Notes: generated by a model not told the origin, from the letters alone. A stretch of 64,000 nt of DNA from JAVVHH01 sp963835135 (GCA_963835135.1 CAWIEF010000004.1:103945-167944), one strand, 5' to 3'. Shown: positions 27,588 through 37,317, counted from the stretch's first letter. Program-made: numbers and translations.

Positions 27588-28067
27588 CTAGTTGCTCTGA
27601 TCGGCAAGACCCTTGCCCATGAGCAGACCGAGTTCACCGGGTCGGTCGCTATACTCTCGCATGGTACGATAGGAGACGGCCGTCACTTCCGTGATCACGT
27701 TGATCTTGTCGGCGACATCGAGCGCGCTGAACCTCCCGCCCCCTGGTCTCCGTTCGAGAACCGTAGCCACCGCACGCAAAGTTCGCTGGGGTACGGCTGC
27801 CAACACCCGCAGATGTTCTGGCGTGATGTCTTCAGCGGTCAACGAGCGCACCGGTGCTTGATAGCTCGACCCGGCGGCTACCCTGCTCCTAAGCTTTTCT
27901 CCAGGCGTCTCACCGACCGTTGGCGGTGTGGCAGTCAGGTCGCTGACCAAAAAATCGAGCTCGGCGCCATTGTCTTGCGCGATGTAAACTCTGTCATCAT
28001 CCACTTCCAGCACGGTCCCGCTGCGTTGTCCGTTTCGGTGCCAGACCTTCTGTCCTAATGAAAACAT
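27588..28067 (-). CDS. Hypothetical protein with an SH3-like N-terminal segment
   Basis: About 159 residues from ATG 28067, which has AAGGGA eight bases upstream; a longer reading to 28199 has no support and would overlap the neighbouring gene. The first ~50 residues (FSLGQKVWHRNGQRSGTVLEVDDDRVYIAQDNG) look like a small SH3/KOW-type beta barrel, as in proteins that bind DNA or RNA. The rest is helical (ITPEHLRVLAAVPQRTLRAVATVLE) and has no recognised motif. Function unknown. Confidence 0.6.
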   Translation of the reverse strand: MFSLGQKVWHRNGQRSGTVLEVDDDRVYIAQDNGAELDFLVSDLTATPPTVGETPGEKLRSRVAAGSSYQAPVRSLTAEDITPEHLRVLAAVPQRTLRAVATVLERRPGGGRFSALDVADKINVITEVTAVSYRTMREYSDRPGELGLLMGKGLADQSN

Positions 28068-28186
28068 GCGCTCAGTCCCTTCGGGGCGGAACTCGTGACA
28101 CAGCATCCATGGCATGATTTGCCCAGTAGCGCGCACCTTGCACCGGCATGCCACTACCGTTGCGGTACATCTACGCGCGGCGTCGC

Positions 28187-28780
28187 TCAATTCCTCCACA
28201 CTCTCAGGTCAGCCATGACCTTTAAGGTCGCGGCGAGAACGAGCGCGCAAAGGACAGCCTTCGACACCGTCTCCATCGTCCCCTCGATCAGCATGGCATG
28301 GACGGTTCCCCCCGCGACGATAACCACCGCGAGCACCATGTGAGCGACACGGAACGTTCGCGGCCGAAGTCGCAATCGTCGCCGGAATACGGCCAAGAGC
28401 CCGACGGCGAAGATGGCCCACATCGCAATCACACCGAACGGGGAGAACGGCGTCGGCGATATGAACGAAAGGGCGTCTATCATGTCAGGCGGGCTGGTGA
28501 TCCAAAGGCCCGCGACGTGAATGATGACCGCTCCAACCAGTGCTCCCCCGATCCAGCGATGGGCGCGCCGTCTGCGAACGGCTGACAGTCCCGGCAAATA
28601 GCCGCCAATTAGCAAAGGCTGAACGAGCACTAGGCTCAGGACCACGATCCCGGCGAACCCGGCCAGTATGTAGACCGGGTCGCGCCATACGAGCAGCGGG
28701 CTCGCCGCTGCGGCGGCAATCGGCACGCAAACGACGGCGGCAACGGCGGCCCATATCAGGGTCGCCCGGGCCGATCTCAT
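28187..28780 (-). CDS. Ferric-reductase-like transmembrane protein (b-type cytochrome)
   Basis: 197 residues, about six membrane helices. Four histidines lie in or at helices as expected for two b-type hemes: RRAHRWIGG, IIHVAGLW, FRVAHMVLAV and GGTVHAMLIEG. No flavin or NAD(P) domain follows, so an electron donor must come from another protein. It starts 20 bp after the Tat-exported dioxygenase-like gene, suggesting that the membrane cytochrome and the exported protein act together. The electron acceptor (ferric iron or another) is not determinable. Confidence 0.8.
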   Translation of the reverse strand: MRSARATLIWAAVAAVVCVPIAAAAASPLLVWRDPVYILAGFAGIVVLSLVLVQPLLIGGYLPGLSAVRRRRAHRWIGGALVGAVIIHVAGLWITSPPDMIDALSFISPTPFSPFGVIAMWAIFAVGLLAVFRRRLRLRPRTFRVAHMVLAVVIVAGGTVHAMLIEGTMETVSKAVLCALVLAATLKVMADLRVWRN

Positions 28781-28799
28781 CCCTTAGCCGTCAACCTGG

Positions 28800-29288
28800 T
28801 CAGGCTGGCTGAAGGACAAAGTGCGCCTCGAGGGTGGTCTCTTTCGCGCTCCGCATCACTGGACGCAAGAAGACGGTTTTATATTCGCCGCTGTCATAGG
28901 CCAGATGGCCATGCGGCTGGCCGAAGACGGGAATGATTTGCGGCATTTCGAGACGGAATGCCCCATCCTTGTCGGTGAGTGTGGCGCCTTGGCTCTGCGG
29001 TTCGTGCTCCTGCCCTTCGATCGTGTGCGCCCAAATCTGAACGCGCCGCCCGGCCAGCGGAGCCCCATCGCCAGCGCGACGCATTGTGCCCGTCATCCAG
29101 AACCCGCCCTTGCCGAGCCGATCCAACAGCGGCGCGCCTTTGCGGTAGTTGTTTGACCCGCCCGACATCGACTCAGTCGGTGCAAGACCCTGCGCACGGG
29201 CAGACGAGAGGACCCCGAACATCCCATGTGCCAACACGGAGCTACCAGCAAACGCGAGCGTACGACGATTGAGCACGACCGTAGTCAT
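28800..29288 (-). CDS. Tat-exported intradiol-dioxygenase-like beta-sandwich protein
   Basis: 162 residues. The Tat signal is LNRRTLAFAGSSVLAHG, cleaved after SSARAQ. The body has the carboxypeptidase-regulatory/intradiol-dioxygenase beta-sandwich: TGTMRRAGDGAPLAGRRVQIWAHT, TLTDKDGAFRLEMP and GQPHGHLAYDSGEYKTVFLRPV. PHGHLAY could supply the two His of the iron site, but the full Tyr-Tyr-His-His set was not confirmed, so catalysis is uncertain. The protein is short for a true ring-cleaving enzyme. It heads a two-gene operon with the b-type membrane cytochrome. Confidence 0.7.
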   Translation of the reverse strand: MTTVVLNRRTLAFAGSSVLAHGMFGVLSSARAQGLAPTESMSGGSNNYRKGAPLLDRLGKGGFWMTGTMRRAGDGAPLAGRRVQIWAHTIEGQEHEPQSQGATLTDKDGAFRLEMPQIIPVFGQPHGHLAYDSGEYKTVFLRPVMRSAKETTLEAHFVLQPA

Positions 29289-29720
29289 CTATGTGCCTCT
29301 CAGAGCGAATGCATTTCGCCAATCAACCGGCGTCGGCTGCCCCGAACGGTATACGGCGTGCCCGAGACAATTGCCAGATGAAGGAGGATAGCGGGCGCGA
29401 GCAGAACGCTAAATCTCCCGCTTACCGCGCTCGGGCGTAAGGCTGTAAACGATAACGCCGTTGGTGTGACGATTGGACGTCAGCCTGCCCCTACGGCATC
29501 CTGATCGACCAGACACACTTACTCGCCCAGCAACGCTCCTCCGTAGCGCCGCACGAGCCGTGCCGCCGTCGCGCCAAAGCCGGGGCCGCAGGGTTCCGGG
29601 GATGAAGACCACCCTCCATCCGGATCGTGGTCAGCTATGAGCGCATCCGCGCGTGGGGCCTGCGCTTCGGCCGCTGTTCGAGCGGTGGGCGGGACGCCCC
29701 ATATGCGTTAAGCCCTCGCC
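29289..29720. other. Gene-poor stretch containing an insertion-sequence remnant
   Basis: No intact gene was recognised. The plus strand around 29624-29690 carries a fragment resembling an IS6-family transposase (listed separately). Open frames on the minus strand (29409-29612) are Arg-rich and unlike proteins. Confidence 0.5.
29624..29690 (+). pseudogene. Fragment resembling an IS6/IS26-family transposase
   Basis: IVVSYERIRAWGLRFG matches the conserved IS6-type segment VSYETIRRWCLKFG in the N-terminal helix-turn-helix region; after a shift of frame PLFERWAGRP could continue it. No DDE residues, terminal inverted repeats or target duplication were found. Too short to be functional. Confidence 0.4.
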
Positions 29721-29921
29721 ATGATCTTGTTTACATGCTGCCTGATCGGCACCGGGCTCTGCTACTATCTCGGGGTGAGGACCCCTGGTGCTCGCGGGCA
29801 CGGAACGGCCAAGGGATGGGCGGTTTCGCTTGCAATCGGCTTCGTGCTCGGGGCGCTCTACTACGGGTTCTCGGCCTACGGGATGTTGTTCTCGCTCGAT
29901 TCCCTTCTGGACAATCTCTGA
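29721..29921 (+). CDS. Small two-helix membrane protein, hypothetical
   Basis: 66 residues: two hydrophobic helices (ILFTCCLIGTGLCYYLG and VSLAIGFVLGALYYGFSAYG) joined by a short polar loop, ending FSLDSLLDNL. Amino-acid make-up is protein-like, but no ribosome-binding site is obvious and no family was recognised. 29922-30108 downstream holds nothing further apart from the leader of the next operon. Confidence 0.45.
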   Translation: MILFTCCLIGTGLCYYLGVRTPGARGHGTAKGWAVSLAIGFVLGALYYGFSAYGMLFSLDSLLDNL

Positions 29922-30108
29922 GACAGCGCGGGTGCTAGTTGGCCTTTTCCCCCGCCGTATACCAGCGGCACGAGATACACAGCGACCGCGCCGTCACCAA
30001 CATCCGCAATCGCCGCCTACACCGGCGTTGCGATCAACCCCTGCATCGTGGCAATCCAACCCTCGACGCACCGGCTAGCATAATGGCGGGCGAGGGAGGA
30101 GCGCATCG

Positions 30109-31167
30109 ATGTTCGACCGAACCAGGATCAGCCGCCGCTATCTGATCGCGAGCGGCACAGCCCTCGCCACGCTACCGCTCGCCCCCGCGCGCGCCGAAGA
30201 CGTCAGGACGGGCGCCGACGTCGCCAAGGCCGAAGCCGAAGGCGAGTTGCTGTTTTACACCCATGACGGCGAATCCGGGGCTGCCGCCGTCGTCGAGGGC
30301 TTCAACAAGGACTATCCAAAGATCACAGCAAACTACCTGCGAGCCCAGAACGGCGCGCTATACAATAAGATCCTCTCCGAACGCGGCGCCGGACGGTTTA
30401 GCGTCGACGTCATCCAGTTCTCCGAGATCGGGACCGCCATCGACTTCCAGAAGAAGGGCGGCTTCGCGCAATACGCCTCGCCGCAACTCGGCGCCTACGA
30501 GTCGAAATACGAGAGTACGCCGCCGGGGTTCTGGACCTGGAGCGGAGTCACCTTCGCCGGCATCGCCTACAACACCGACCGGGTTAAGCCGGAAGAAGCG
30601 CCAAAGACCTGGGAAGACCTGCTCGACCCCAAATGGCGCAACGCGGTCAGCGTCAAGCAAGCCACGTCCGGCATGCAATTCGCGCAGTGGTATACGTTGC
30701 GCAAAGAATACGGCGACGACTTCTGGAAGCAGTTTGCCAAGCAACGCCCCAAGGGCTTCGACGCCCGAGCGCAACTCTTCGACCGCCTCGCCAAAGGTGA
30801 TGACAAGGTCTGCGCCCTGGCGGAATATGCTGGATACTACCTCTACAAACAAAAAGGCGCGCCGATCGCGTTCGTCGCACCCCCGAGCGGCCTGCCAGTC
30901 ACGCCGACCTGCGCCGGAATCGTCAGCAAGGCGGCACACCCGGAAGCCGCCAAGCTGTTCATCGACTGGCTGCTCTCACCCCGCGGGCAGGCCGTGACGC
31001 AGGGCAATCCTTACTTGATCTATCCATCGCTGCGAAAGGATGCGCCGCCGCTGCCCGGCGGTGGTCGCTTGTCGGACTTCAATCTGCTTTGGCCGAAGGA
31101 TATGGACGAGTATCTCGCCAGCCAACCCGCTTTCTCCAAGGAATGGAACGGGATGCTGGGGCTGTAA
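30109..31167 (+). CDS. Fbp-type ABC transporter substrate-binding protein (system 1)
   Basis: 352 residues. A twin-arginine-type signal SRRYLIASGTALATLPLAPARA is followed by GELLFYTHDGESGAAAVVEGFNKDYPK, typical of iron(III)/family-1 extracellular binding proteins; TWSGVTFAGIAYNTDRV and HPEAAKLFIDWLLSPRGQAV are further landmarks. The paired Tyr that bind ferric iron in FbpA were not positively identified, so the ligand could be iron, a phosphonate or another anion. First gene of a binding protein-permease-ATPase operon; the permease starts 9 bp downstream. Confidence 0.87.
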   Translation: MFDRTRISRRYLIASGTALATLPLAPARAEDVRTGADVAKAEAEGELLFYTHDGESGAAAVVEGFNKDYPKITANYLRAQNGALYNKILSERGAGRFSVDVIQFSEIGTAIDFQKKGGFAQYASPQLGAYESKYESTPPGFWTWSGVTFAGIAYNTDRVKPEEAPKTWEDLLDPKWRNAVSVKQATSGMQFAQWYTLRKEYGDDFWKQFAKQRPKGFDARAQLFDRLAKGDDKVCALAEYAGYYLYKQKGAPIAFVAPPSGLPVTPTCAGIVSKAAHPEAAKLFIDWLLSPRGQAVTQGNPYLIYPSLRKDAPPLPGGGRLSDFNLLWPKDMDEYLASQPAFSKEWNGMLGL

Positions 31168-31176
31168 GCGCCAACC

Positions 31177-32880
31177 TTGTCCGCAGCTCGGCGGCCGAGG
31201 CTCCCCGGCCAACTCGTGATCGGCGGCGGTGTCGCGCTGGTGGCCGCCTTTTGCGTGCTTTACCCCGTCTACTTCCTCATGCAGGCGGCGTTTGACGTCG
31301 GCGAGCCCGAAGCCCGCCCGCCGAGCGCCTACGGTTTCGACAACTTCGTCCGCCTAGCCGACTACTGGCAGATCCTGCTCAACACCTTGGTGGTTTCGCT
31401 CGCCGCCACGGTCATGGCGCTCGTCCTCGGCTTCCTGACCGCTTGGATTCTCAACCGCACCGAGGTTCCGTTCCGGCGGACGCTCGAGCAGGCGATGGCC
31501 GTTCCGTATTACGTCACACCGCTGCTCGGCGCCCTGGCCTGGAGCCTTCTTGGCTCGCCCGAAAGCGGCTTCATCAACCAAGTCTGGCGCCGCTTGGGCG
31601 GGACCGAGTCGCTGATCGACATCACCGGCCCAATTGGCATCGCCTGGGTGATGGCCCTGTTCGAGGGCTCCGTTGCGTTCGTCATGATCGGCGCCGTCAT
31701 GAAATCGATGGACCCGTCGCTCGAAGAAGCTTCGCATGTGATCGGCGGCGGCCGGCTGCGCACCATGTTGCGGATCACTCTGCCGCTGGTCGCGCCCGGC
31801 GTGCTCGGCGCCGGCATCTACGTGTTTGCCGAGATGCTGGGCTCGTTCTCCGCCGCCCTCGTGCTGGGCCTGCCAAACCGCTTCTACGTCATCACCACGG
31901 CCATGTATCAAATGGTCTCGCAATATCCGCCCCGCATCTCGCTCGCGGCGGCGATGGGCGTGTCGCTGTTCGGCGTCATGTTCGCCATGCTGTTCCTGTA
32001 CCGCCGGGTCATCTCGCGCGGCAGCTATGTCACCGTTACCGGCAAGGCGTTCCGCCCGCGGCTGATGGACGTCGGCCGGCTCCGCTGGATATTGTTCGGG
32101 GTATGCGCGCTTTACGTCCTACTGTCGGTCGTGCTGCCCCTTCTCACGTTGATCTACGCCGCGTTGCAAAAGCTCGCCGTCGCCCTGCCGGCGGCCAGCA
32201 ATTTCACGCTCGACCATTTCCGCGAGGCGCTCATGCTCAACGCCGTCCGCTCTGCGCTCGTGAACTCTCTCCTGCTCGGCCTGTTGACGGCCACGATCGG
32301 CGTCTTCGTCACCTTCCTATTGGCGTGGCTCATAAACCGCAGCCGCCTGCCCGGCCGCGGCGCGCTCGAATACATTGTCATGTTCCCCCAAGCCGTGCCG
32401 CGCCTCGTCTTCGCCTTTGGCATGATGTGGGCCTGGCTCGCCGCGCCGGTGCCGATCTACGGCACGTTTTGGCTGCTGCTGATCGCCTACCTGACGGTGT
32501 TCCTGCCGCTTGGCGTGCGCACCATCTCCGGCGTGCTCGTCCAGCTTGACAGGAGCCTCGAGGAGTGTGGCCAAGTCTGTGGCGCCGTCTGGGGGTATCG
32601 GCTGCGCACTATCACCATGCCGCTGCTACGACCCGGCCTACTTGCCGCCTGGCTGCTGCTGTTCATCGCCTCGGTGCGCGAACTCGGCGCGTCGATATTG
32701 TTGCAGGGCCCAAACTCGAAAGTGTTGACCCCCGCTATCGTAGAAGCATTCTTTGCCAGCTCGTCGGAGCTCACCGCCGCGATGGCGCTTATTCAGACGG
32801 CCGTCGTCGGGGTCATCATGATCGTATTCACCCTTAGCACGCGGCGTCTGGCCCGGATCGGCCCTCCAATTGGCGGGTAA
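31177..32880 (+). CDS. Fbp-type ABC permease, two fused membrane domains (system 1)
   Basis: 567 residues from TTG 31177, directly after the binding-protein gene. Two homologous halves, each with ~6 helices and an ATPase-docking EAA loop: SLEEASHVIGGGRLRTMLRITLPLVAPG in the first and SLEECGQVCGAVWGYRLRTITMPLLRPG in the second. Fused permeases of this kind are typical of iron(III) and 2-aminoethylphosphonate importers. The gene ends one base before the ATPase start codon, so the two are co-translated. Confidence 0.88.
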   Translation: MSAARRPRLPGQLVIGGGVALVAAFCVLYPVYFLMQAAFDVGEPEARPPSAYGFDNFVRLADYWQILLNTLVVSLAATVMALVLGFLTAWILNRTEVPFRRTLEQAMAVPYYVTPLLGALAWSLLGSPESGFINQVWRRLGGTESLIDITGPIGIAWVMALFEGSVAFVMIGAVMKSMDPSLEEASHVIGGGRLRTMLRITLPLVAPGVLGAGIYVFAEMLGSFSAALVLGLPNRFYVITTAMYQMVSQYPPRISLAAAMGVSLFGVMFAMLFLYRRVISRGSYVTVTGKAFRPRLMDVGRLRWILFGVCALYVLLSVVLPLLTLIYAALQKLAVALPAASNFTLDHFREALMLNAVRSALVNSLLLGLLTATIGVFVTFLLAWLINRSRLPGRGALEYIVMFPQAVPRLVFAFGMMWAWLAAPVPIYGTFWLLLIAYLTVFLPLGVRTISGVLVQLDRSLEECGQVCGAVWGYRLRTITMPLLRPGLLAAWLLLFIASVRELGASILLQGPNSKVLTPAIVEAFFASSSELTAAMALIQTAVVGVIMIVFTLSTRRLARIGPPIGG

Positions 32881-32881
32881 C

Positions 32882-33967
32882 ATGCAGATCGAGGTCGAGA
32901 ACCTCGCAATCAGTTATGGCCCGGTAGTCGCCGTCGGTCCCGTCAGCTTCCGCGCAGAACCCGGCCAGCAACTGACGCTGCTTGGCCCCTCTGGCTGCGG
33001 CAAAACCACGACCTTGCGCGCGGTCGCGGGGCTCGAGCGGCCGAGCGCGGGGCGGATCCGGATCGGCGACCGCGTCGTCTATGACGGCGCCGCCGGACTG
33101 AATATCCCGGCCGAAGAGCGCGGCCTGTCGATGGTGTTCCAGTCCTATGCCATCTGGCCACACATGACCGTGTTCGAGAACGTCGCGTACGGCCTGCGAG
33201 TCCGCCGCGCCAAGCCGGCTGAACTCCACGACAAGGTTCACGCCGCGCTCGACCTGGTGCAGATGGGCGCACTGGCCCAGCGCCCTGCGTCGCAGCTCTC
33301 CGGCGGTCAGCAACAGCGCGTCGCACTCGCCCGCGCCTGCGCCTTTTCTCCCGCCATCCTGCTGTTCGACGAGCCACTCTCCAATCTGGACGCCAAGCTG
33401 CGCGGCGACATGCGCATCGAATTGCGCGAGTTGCAGCACCGGCTCGGCGTCACGTCGCTCTATGTCACACACGACCTCGAGGAGGCGCTGGCGATGTCGG
33501 ATCAGATCGTGGTCATGCGCGCCGGGCAGATCGAGCAGATCGGGGACCCCGTCGAGATCTACGACTTCCCGCGCACCGAATTCGTCGCCGATTTCGTCGG
33601 GTCCGCCAACCTGATCGCCGGCCGCCTCCGCCCCGACCTCGCCGCCGACGGGCTGATTGCGATCGAAACCGCGGGCAGTATGGTGATGCACGGCGTCGCG
33701 CATGGCCGGACGTTGGGGCCGACCGCGACCTTTTCAGTTCGCACCGTTCATCTCCACCTCACTCCGGACGCTCCGCAAGCGCGGCACAACGTCTGGCCGG
33801 TAACTGTCGCGCGGACCGTCTTCCTCGGCGACATGACACAAGCGCATGTCGGCTGGGGCGGCCGCGAGGTGGTCGTGCGCCAAACCAGCCTGCCCGTCGT
33901 TGCGGGCCAACTGGCGTATCTTTCGGTCGATCCGCACCGCTGCGTGTTGCTGGAGGCGGCGACCTAG
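32882..33967 (+). CDS. ABC transporter ATP-binding protein (FbpC/PotA-like, system 1)
   Basis: 361 residues from ATG 32882; a TTG at 32870 overlapping the permease is the alternative. Walker A GPSGCGKTTTLRA, Q-loop MVFQSYAIWPHMTV, signature LSGGQQQRVALARA, Walker B ILLFDEPLSNLD and switch YVTHDLEEA are intact. The C-terminal ~120 residues are a TOBE-type regulatory domain (GSANLIAGRL, TFSVRTVHLHL). It completes the first Fbp-type importer. Confidence 0.9.
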   Translation: MQIEVENLAISYGPVVAVGPVSFRAEPGQQLTLLGPSGCGKTTTLRAVAGLERPSAGRIRIGDRVVYDGAAGLNIPAEERGLSMVFQSYAIWPHMTVFENVAYGLRVRRAKPAELHDKVHAALDLVQMGALAQRPASQLSGGQQQRVALARACAFSPAILLFDEPLSNLDAKLRGDMRIELRELQHRLGVTSLYVTHDLEEALAMSDQIVVMRAGQIEQIGDPVEIYDFPRTEFVADFVGSANLIAGRLRPDLAADGLIAIETAGSMVMHGVAHGRTLGPTATFSVRTVHLHLTPDAPQARHNVWPVTVARTVFLGDMTQAHVGWGGREVVVRQTSLPVVAGQLAYLSVDPHRCVLLEAAT

Positions 33968-34497
33968 TTTTTTGTTCCAGGCTTCATGAAACCTGTTCAA
34001 GGGCCGGCCCACCCTGCCGTCGGCCGAGCGGGAGGCGTAATCTCGAGAAGGGGCCGTTGCGATGGCGACCAAGAACTCGGGCGGGATCGTGCTGCCCCGG
34101 TGTTGAGGGGTTACGCCGACGCCTGCCGAGGCCGAACCCTACAACGCGAAGTATGCCGGCCCGGTCCTTGGCATGCTTGCGCCGGGCAGGGCGGTGATCC
34201 GGAGAGACCGTGAACGCTAGCGGGCCTGGTTGTTAGGAAAGGGATACCAAGCCGAGCGAGGCCCCACGCTGATGACGGCTGAGCCGAGAGGCGTTAGCAT
34301 TGTCGAGAAGCTATGCAGAATAGCCGGGCGGGAGGGCTCATGCGGAAGAATGCGGGCGTACTGCTTCGCAAGGTGCACGGTGCCATGGCGGCTCCTGTCA
34401 TCCACACTTTCGAACGAGCGGCGGTCCGGCGCGATTGGTCTGCGGTGCGGTACGTGCACCATGCGCTCTCGAACCTTGTTCAGCCGAGGTTCGCCAG
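33968..34497. other. Spacer between the two Fbp-type operons
   Basis: About 530 bp without a convincing gene. One frame around 34110-34220 reads a protein-like tail (AEAEPYNAKYAGPVLGMLAPG then RAVIRRDRER and a stop) without a start, probably a gene remnant of unknown family. The promoter of the second operon should lie near its 3' end. Confidence 0.4.
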
Positions 34498-36264
34498 TTG
34501 AGCACGACGGCTCGCGCCGGCTTGCCAGCGATCGCGCCCGCGAGCGCCCGTCGCGCCGCGATCAGCGTGGGGGCGTTGTGGACCGGAGCCCTGCTGCTGA
34601 TCCTGGCGTTCCTGGTGATCTACCCGATCCTGATGCTGGTCGTTGGCGCGCTGACGGGTGGCGACCCGGTGGTGGACGGCTACGGGCTGGATCGATTGTC
34701 GCTGGACCGGTTCTGGTCGGTGTTGTCCAACGAAAACGTCCATCTCGCGCTGCTGAACTCGATGATCACCTGCTTGGGGGGAACGGCGGTCGCCGTCGTA
34801 GTGGGGCTGGCCTTCGCCTGGATCGTGGTACGGACGGACACGCCCGCCAAGCGGCTGATCGCGGCGGCCGGGCTGATGCCGCTGTTCGTGCCGCCGCTGG
34901 TCGGTGGCGTCGCTTGGGCAATCCTCGGATCACCAAAGACGGGGTTGATCAACACGGTGCTGGCCAAATCGGGCTTGGACTTCCGGATCAATCTGTATTC
35001 GACCGAGGGCATCATCTTCGTCTTCGGCATGTATTACGCGCCCTACGTCTACATGTTCACGTCGGCGGCGCTGAAGAACATGGATCCCTCGCTCGAGGAA
35101 GCGGCCGAGATGTCCGGGGCGAGCAGCCTGCGCACGATGCTCACGGTGACGTTCCCGCTGATCGCGCCGGCCATCGTGTCGGGGATGCTGCTGTCCTTTG
35201 TGGTGATGCTGGGGATCTACGGCATTCCGGCGGTGCTCGGGGCGCCGGCGAACATTCCGGTGCTGACCACGTATATCTACACGCTGACGAACTGGTCGCC
35301 GCCGCTGTACGGGCAGGCCGCCTCCGTGGCGATCCTGCTGATGGTCGTCACGGGTGTCCTGGTTGCGCTGCAGAACAAGGTCCTGGCCGGGCGGAGCTAC
35401 ACCACCGTGGCCGGCAAGGCGTTCCGGCCGCGATCGCTGCGGCTGGGTCCGTGGCGGTTCGTAACGCTTGGCCTGGCGGTGCTTTACGTGTTCGTGGTGG
35501 TCGTGTTGCCGACAGTAGCGCTGCTGGTCGCGGCATTCCGGAAATTCCTGTTCATTCGCGACCTGCCCAGCCTGTTTGACTTGAAGCAATACAGCACCGT
35601 GCATTTCGACCGCCTGTTCGCCAACCCGCAGACGGTGAGGGCGCTGGTCAACACGGTGGAGGTCGGGCTCACCACCGCGGTCTTGGGTGGGGCGCTCGCC
35701 TTTGCCATCGGCTACACGGTCACGCGGAGCCGGGCGCCGGGCCGGGCGATCGTGGATACGATCTCGACGGTGCCGGTTGCCATCCCCGGGCTGGTCATCG
35801 GGGTGGCGTATCTGTGGGCATGGATCGGGCTGCCGGGCGGGCTCTACGGGACGATTTGGATCCTGGCGCTGGCGTTCATCGCGCGGTTCATTCCCGACAC
35901 GGTCAAGGCGCTCAGCACCTCGTTGATGCAGATCCATCGGGAACTGGAGGAGGCCGCCTGGCTGTGCGGGCGATCGATGGTCAGCACGATCGCGACCGTC
36001 GTGTTGCCGCTGGCCCGGCCAGGGGTGGCGGCCGCGATGACCTTGCTGTTCATCCTGTCGACCCGGGAACTGGGCTCGTCGCTGTTTTTGTATTCGAGCG
36101 GGTCGATGGTGATGTCCGTGCAATTACTTGGGTATTACGAAGGCGGCAATCTCAGCATCACCGCGGCTTATAGCCTGGTGCAGGTGGTCTTGCTGGGGAC
36201 CGTCATCGGAGTCGGCCATCTGCTCTCACGCGGGACCCGGCTGGACCGAGTCCCAACGGCATAA
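34498..36264 (+). CDS. Fbp-type ABC permease, two fused membrane domains (system 2)
   Basis: 588 residues from TTG 34498, chosen because CCGAGG lies about eight bases upstream; an ATG at 34435 would add 21 unconvincing residues. Two ~6-helix halves with docking loops SLEEAAEMSGASSLRTMLTVTFPLIAP and ELEEAAWLCGRSMVSTIATVVLPLARPG. It is homologous to, but clearly diverged from, the system-1 permease. Unlike system 1 it precedes its binding-protein gene (21 bp gap). Confidence 0.88.
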   Translation: MSTTARAGLPAIAPASARRAAISVGALWTGALLLILAFLVIYPILMLVVGALTGGDPVVDGYGLDRLSLDRFWSVLSNENVHLALLNSMITCLGGTAVAVVVGLAFAWIVVRTDTPAKRLIAAAGLMPLFVPPLVGGVAWAILGSPKTGLINTVLAKSGLDFRINLYSTEGIIFVFGMYYAPYVYMFTSAALKNMDPSLEEAAEMSGASSLRTMLTVTFPLIAPAIVSGMLLSFVVMLGIYGIPAVLGAPANIPVLTTYIYTLTNWSPPLYGQAASVAILLMVVTGVLVALQNKVLAGRSYTTVAGKAFRPRSLRLGPWRFVTLGLAVLYVFVVVVLPTVALLVAAFRKFLFIRDLPSLFDLKQYSTVHFDRLFANPQTVRALVNTVEVGLTTAVLGGALAFAIGYTVTRSRAPGRAIVDTISTVPVAIPGLVIGVAYLWAWIGLPGGLYGTIWILALAFIARFIPDTVKALSTSLMQIHRELEEAAWLCGRSMVSTIATVVLPLARPGVAAAMTLLFILSTRELGSSLFLYSSGSMVMSVQLLGYYEGGNLSITAAYSLVQVVLLGTVIGVGHLLSRGTRLDRVPTA

Positions 36265-36285
36265 GAACGAACGGAGAGATACACG

Positions 36286-37314
36286 ATGTTGAAGCGACGC
36301 GACGTCCTACTCACGGCAGCTTCCGCTCTCGCCGTAAGCCCTGCCATGGCAGCCGGGACCTATCAGCCGGCGCCGGAGCTGGTCGCCGCGGCCCGGAAGG
36401 AGGGGCGGCTGGTCATGTATACTGCCAGCTTCACCGAGCCGGAACAGGAGATGGCGGAGTTCTTCAACAAGCGTTTCCCGTTCGTGAGGGTCGAGCTCGT
36501 GCGGTCCTCGGGCGGTCAACTGATCACGCGGGTGCGGACGGAGGCGGCTGCCGGAAAGCTTGTCGCAGACATCGTCGACCATTCCGACCGGGCGCTGATG
36601 CGGTCCATCGATGATCTATTCGCCGACTATGCGCCGCCGAATGCGGACGATTACCTGGCCGACGCGAGGATATCGCCGAAGTTCTGGCCACGGATCACCC
36701 CGACCTGGTGCATCGCCTACAACACCGAAACCACCAAGGTCGCGCCAAAGAGCTGGATGGACCTGACCAAGCCGGATGCGTATCCACCGGGCGCGATCGG
36801 CCAGGTGATCGCACCCTCGGGCGGCACGACATGGACGCGCATCATGTTCGAGCGGCAGAAGGTGGACCCGGCTTACTGGAGCAAGCAGGCGGCCACCAAG
36901 CCCGCGCTATACCCGTCGAGCGCGCCAGGGTCGGACGCCGTCGTGCGTGGCGAGGTGAACGTCATGCCGCTGGTGGTAAACGCGATCTACAGCAAGCGGC
37001 GAGACGGCGCCCCGGTGGAATTAGTGTTCCCGACCGAGGGCATCCCGCTGGTCCCGTACGCAAGCGGCATTCCGAAAACCGCTTCTAATCCCAACGCGGC
37101 GCGGCTCTACCTTGATTTCTGCCTGTCGCCGGAAGGGCAAGCTTTCACGATGACGCAGCAGGGCAATCTGACGTCATTGAAGACGCCCCCGGGGGAGATC
37201 AAGGGCTTCGATCCCAAGACCACGATGGTTTGGCTGCCCAACAACCAGGAATTCGACAAGTTGCGCAACGCGTGGGTGGAGGAGTGGAACAAGACCTACG
37301 GTTACCGGCAGTAG
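36286..37314 (+). CDS. Fbp-type ABC transporter substrate-binding protein (system 2)
   Basis: 342 residues with signal peptide LKRRDVLLTAASALAVSPAMA. The mature start, ELVAAARKEGRLVMYTASFTEPEQEMAEFFNKRFP, and TPTWCIAYNTETTKV, NPNAARLYLDFCLSPEGQAF are typical of family-1/FbpA-like receptors. A GGAGAG ribosome-binding site precedes the ATG. The ATPase gene starts 3 bp after the stop. The ligand may differ from that of the upstream system; iron(III) or an organic anion are both possible. Confidence 0.87.
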   Translation: MLKRRDVLLTAASALAVSPAMAAGTYQPAPELVAAARKEGRLVMYTASFTEPEQEMAEFFNKRFPFVRVELVRSSGGQLITRVRTEAAAGKLVADIVDHSDRALMRSIDDLFADYAPPNADDYLADARISPKFWPRITPTWCIAYNTETTKVAPKSWMDLTKPDAYPPGAIGQVIAPSGGTTWTRIMFERQKVDPAYWSKQAATKPALYPSSAPGSDAVVRGEVNVMPLVVNAIYSKRRDGAPVELVFPTEGIPLVPYASGIPKTASNPNAARLYLDFCLSPEGQAFTMTQQGNLTSLKTPPGEIKGFDPKTTMVWLPNNQEFDKLRNAWVEEWNKTYGYRQ

Positions 37315-37317
37315 CCT

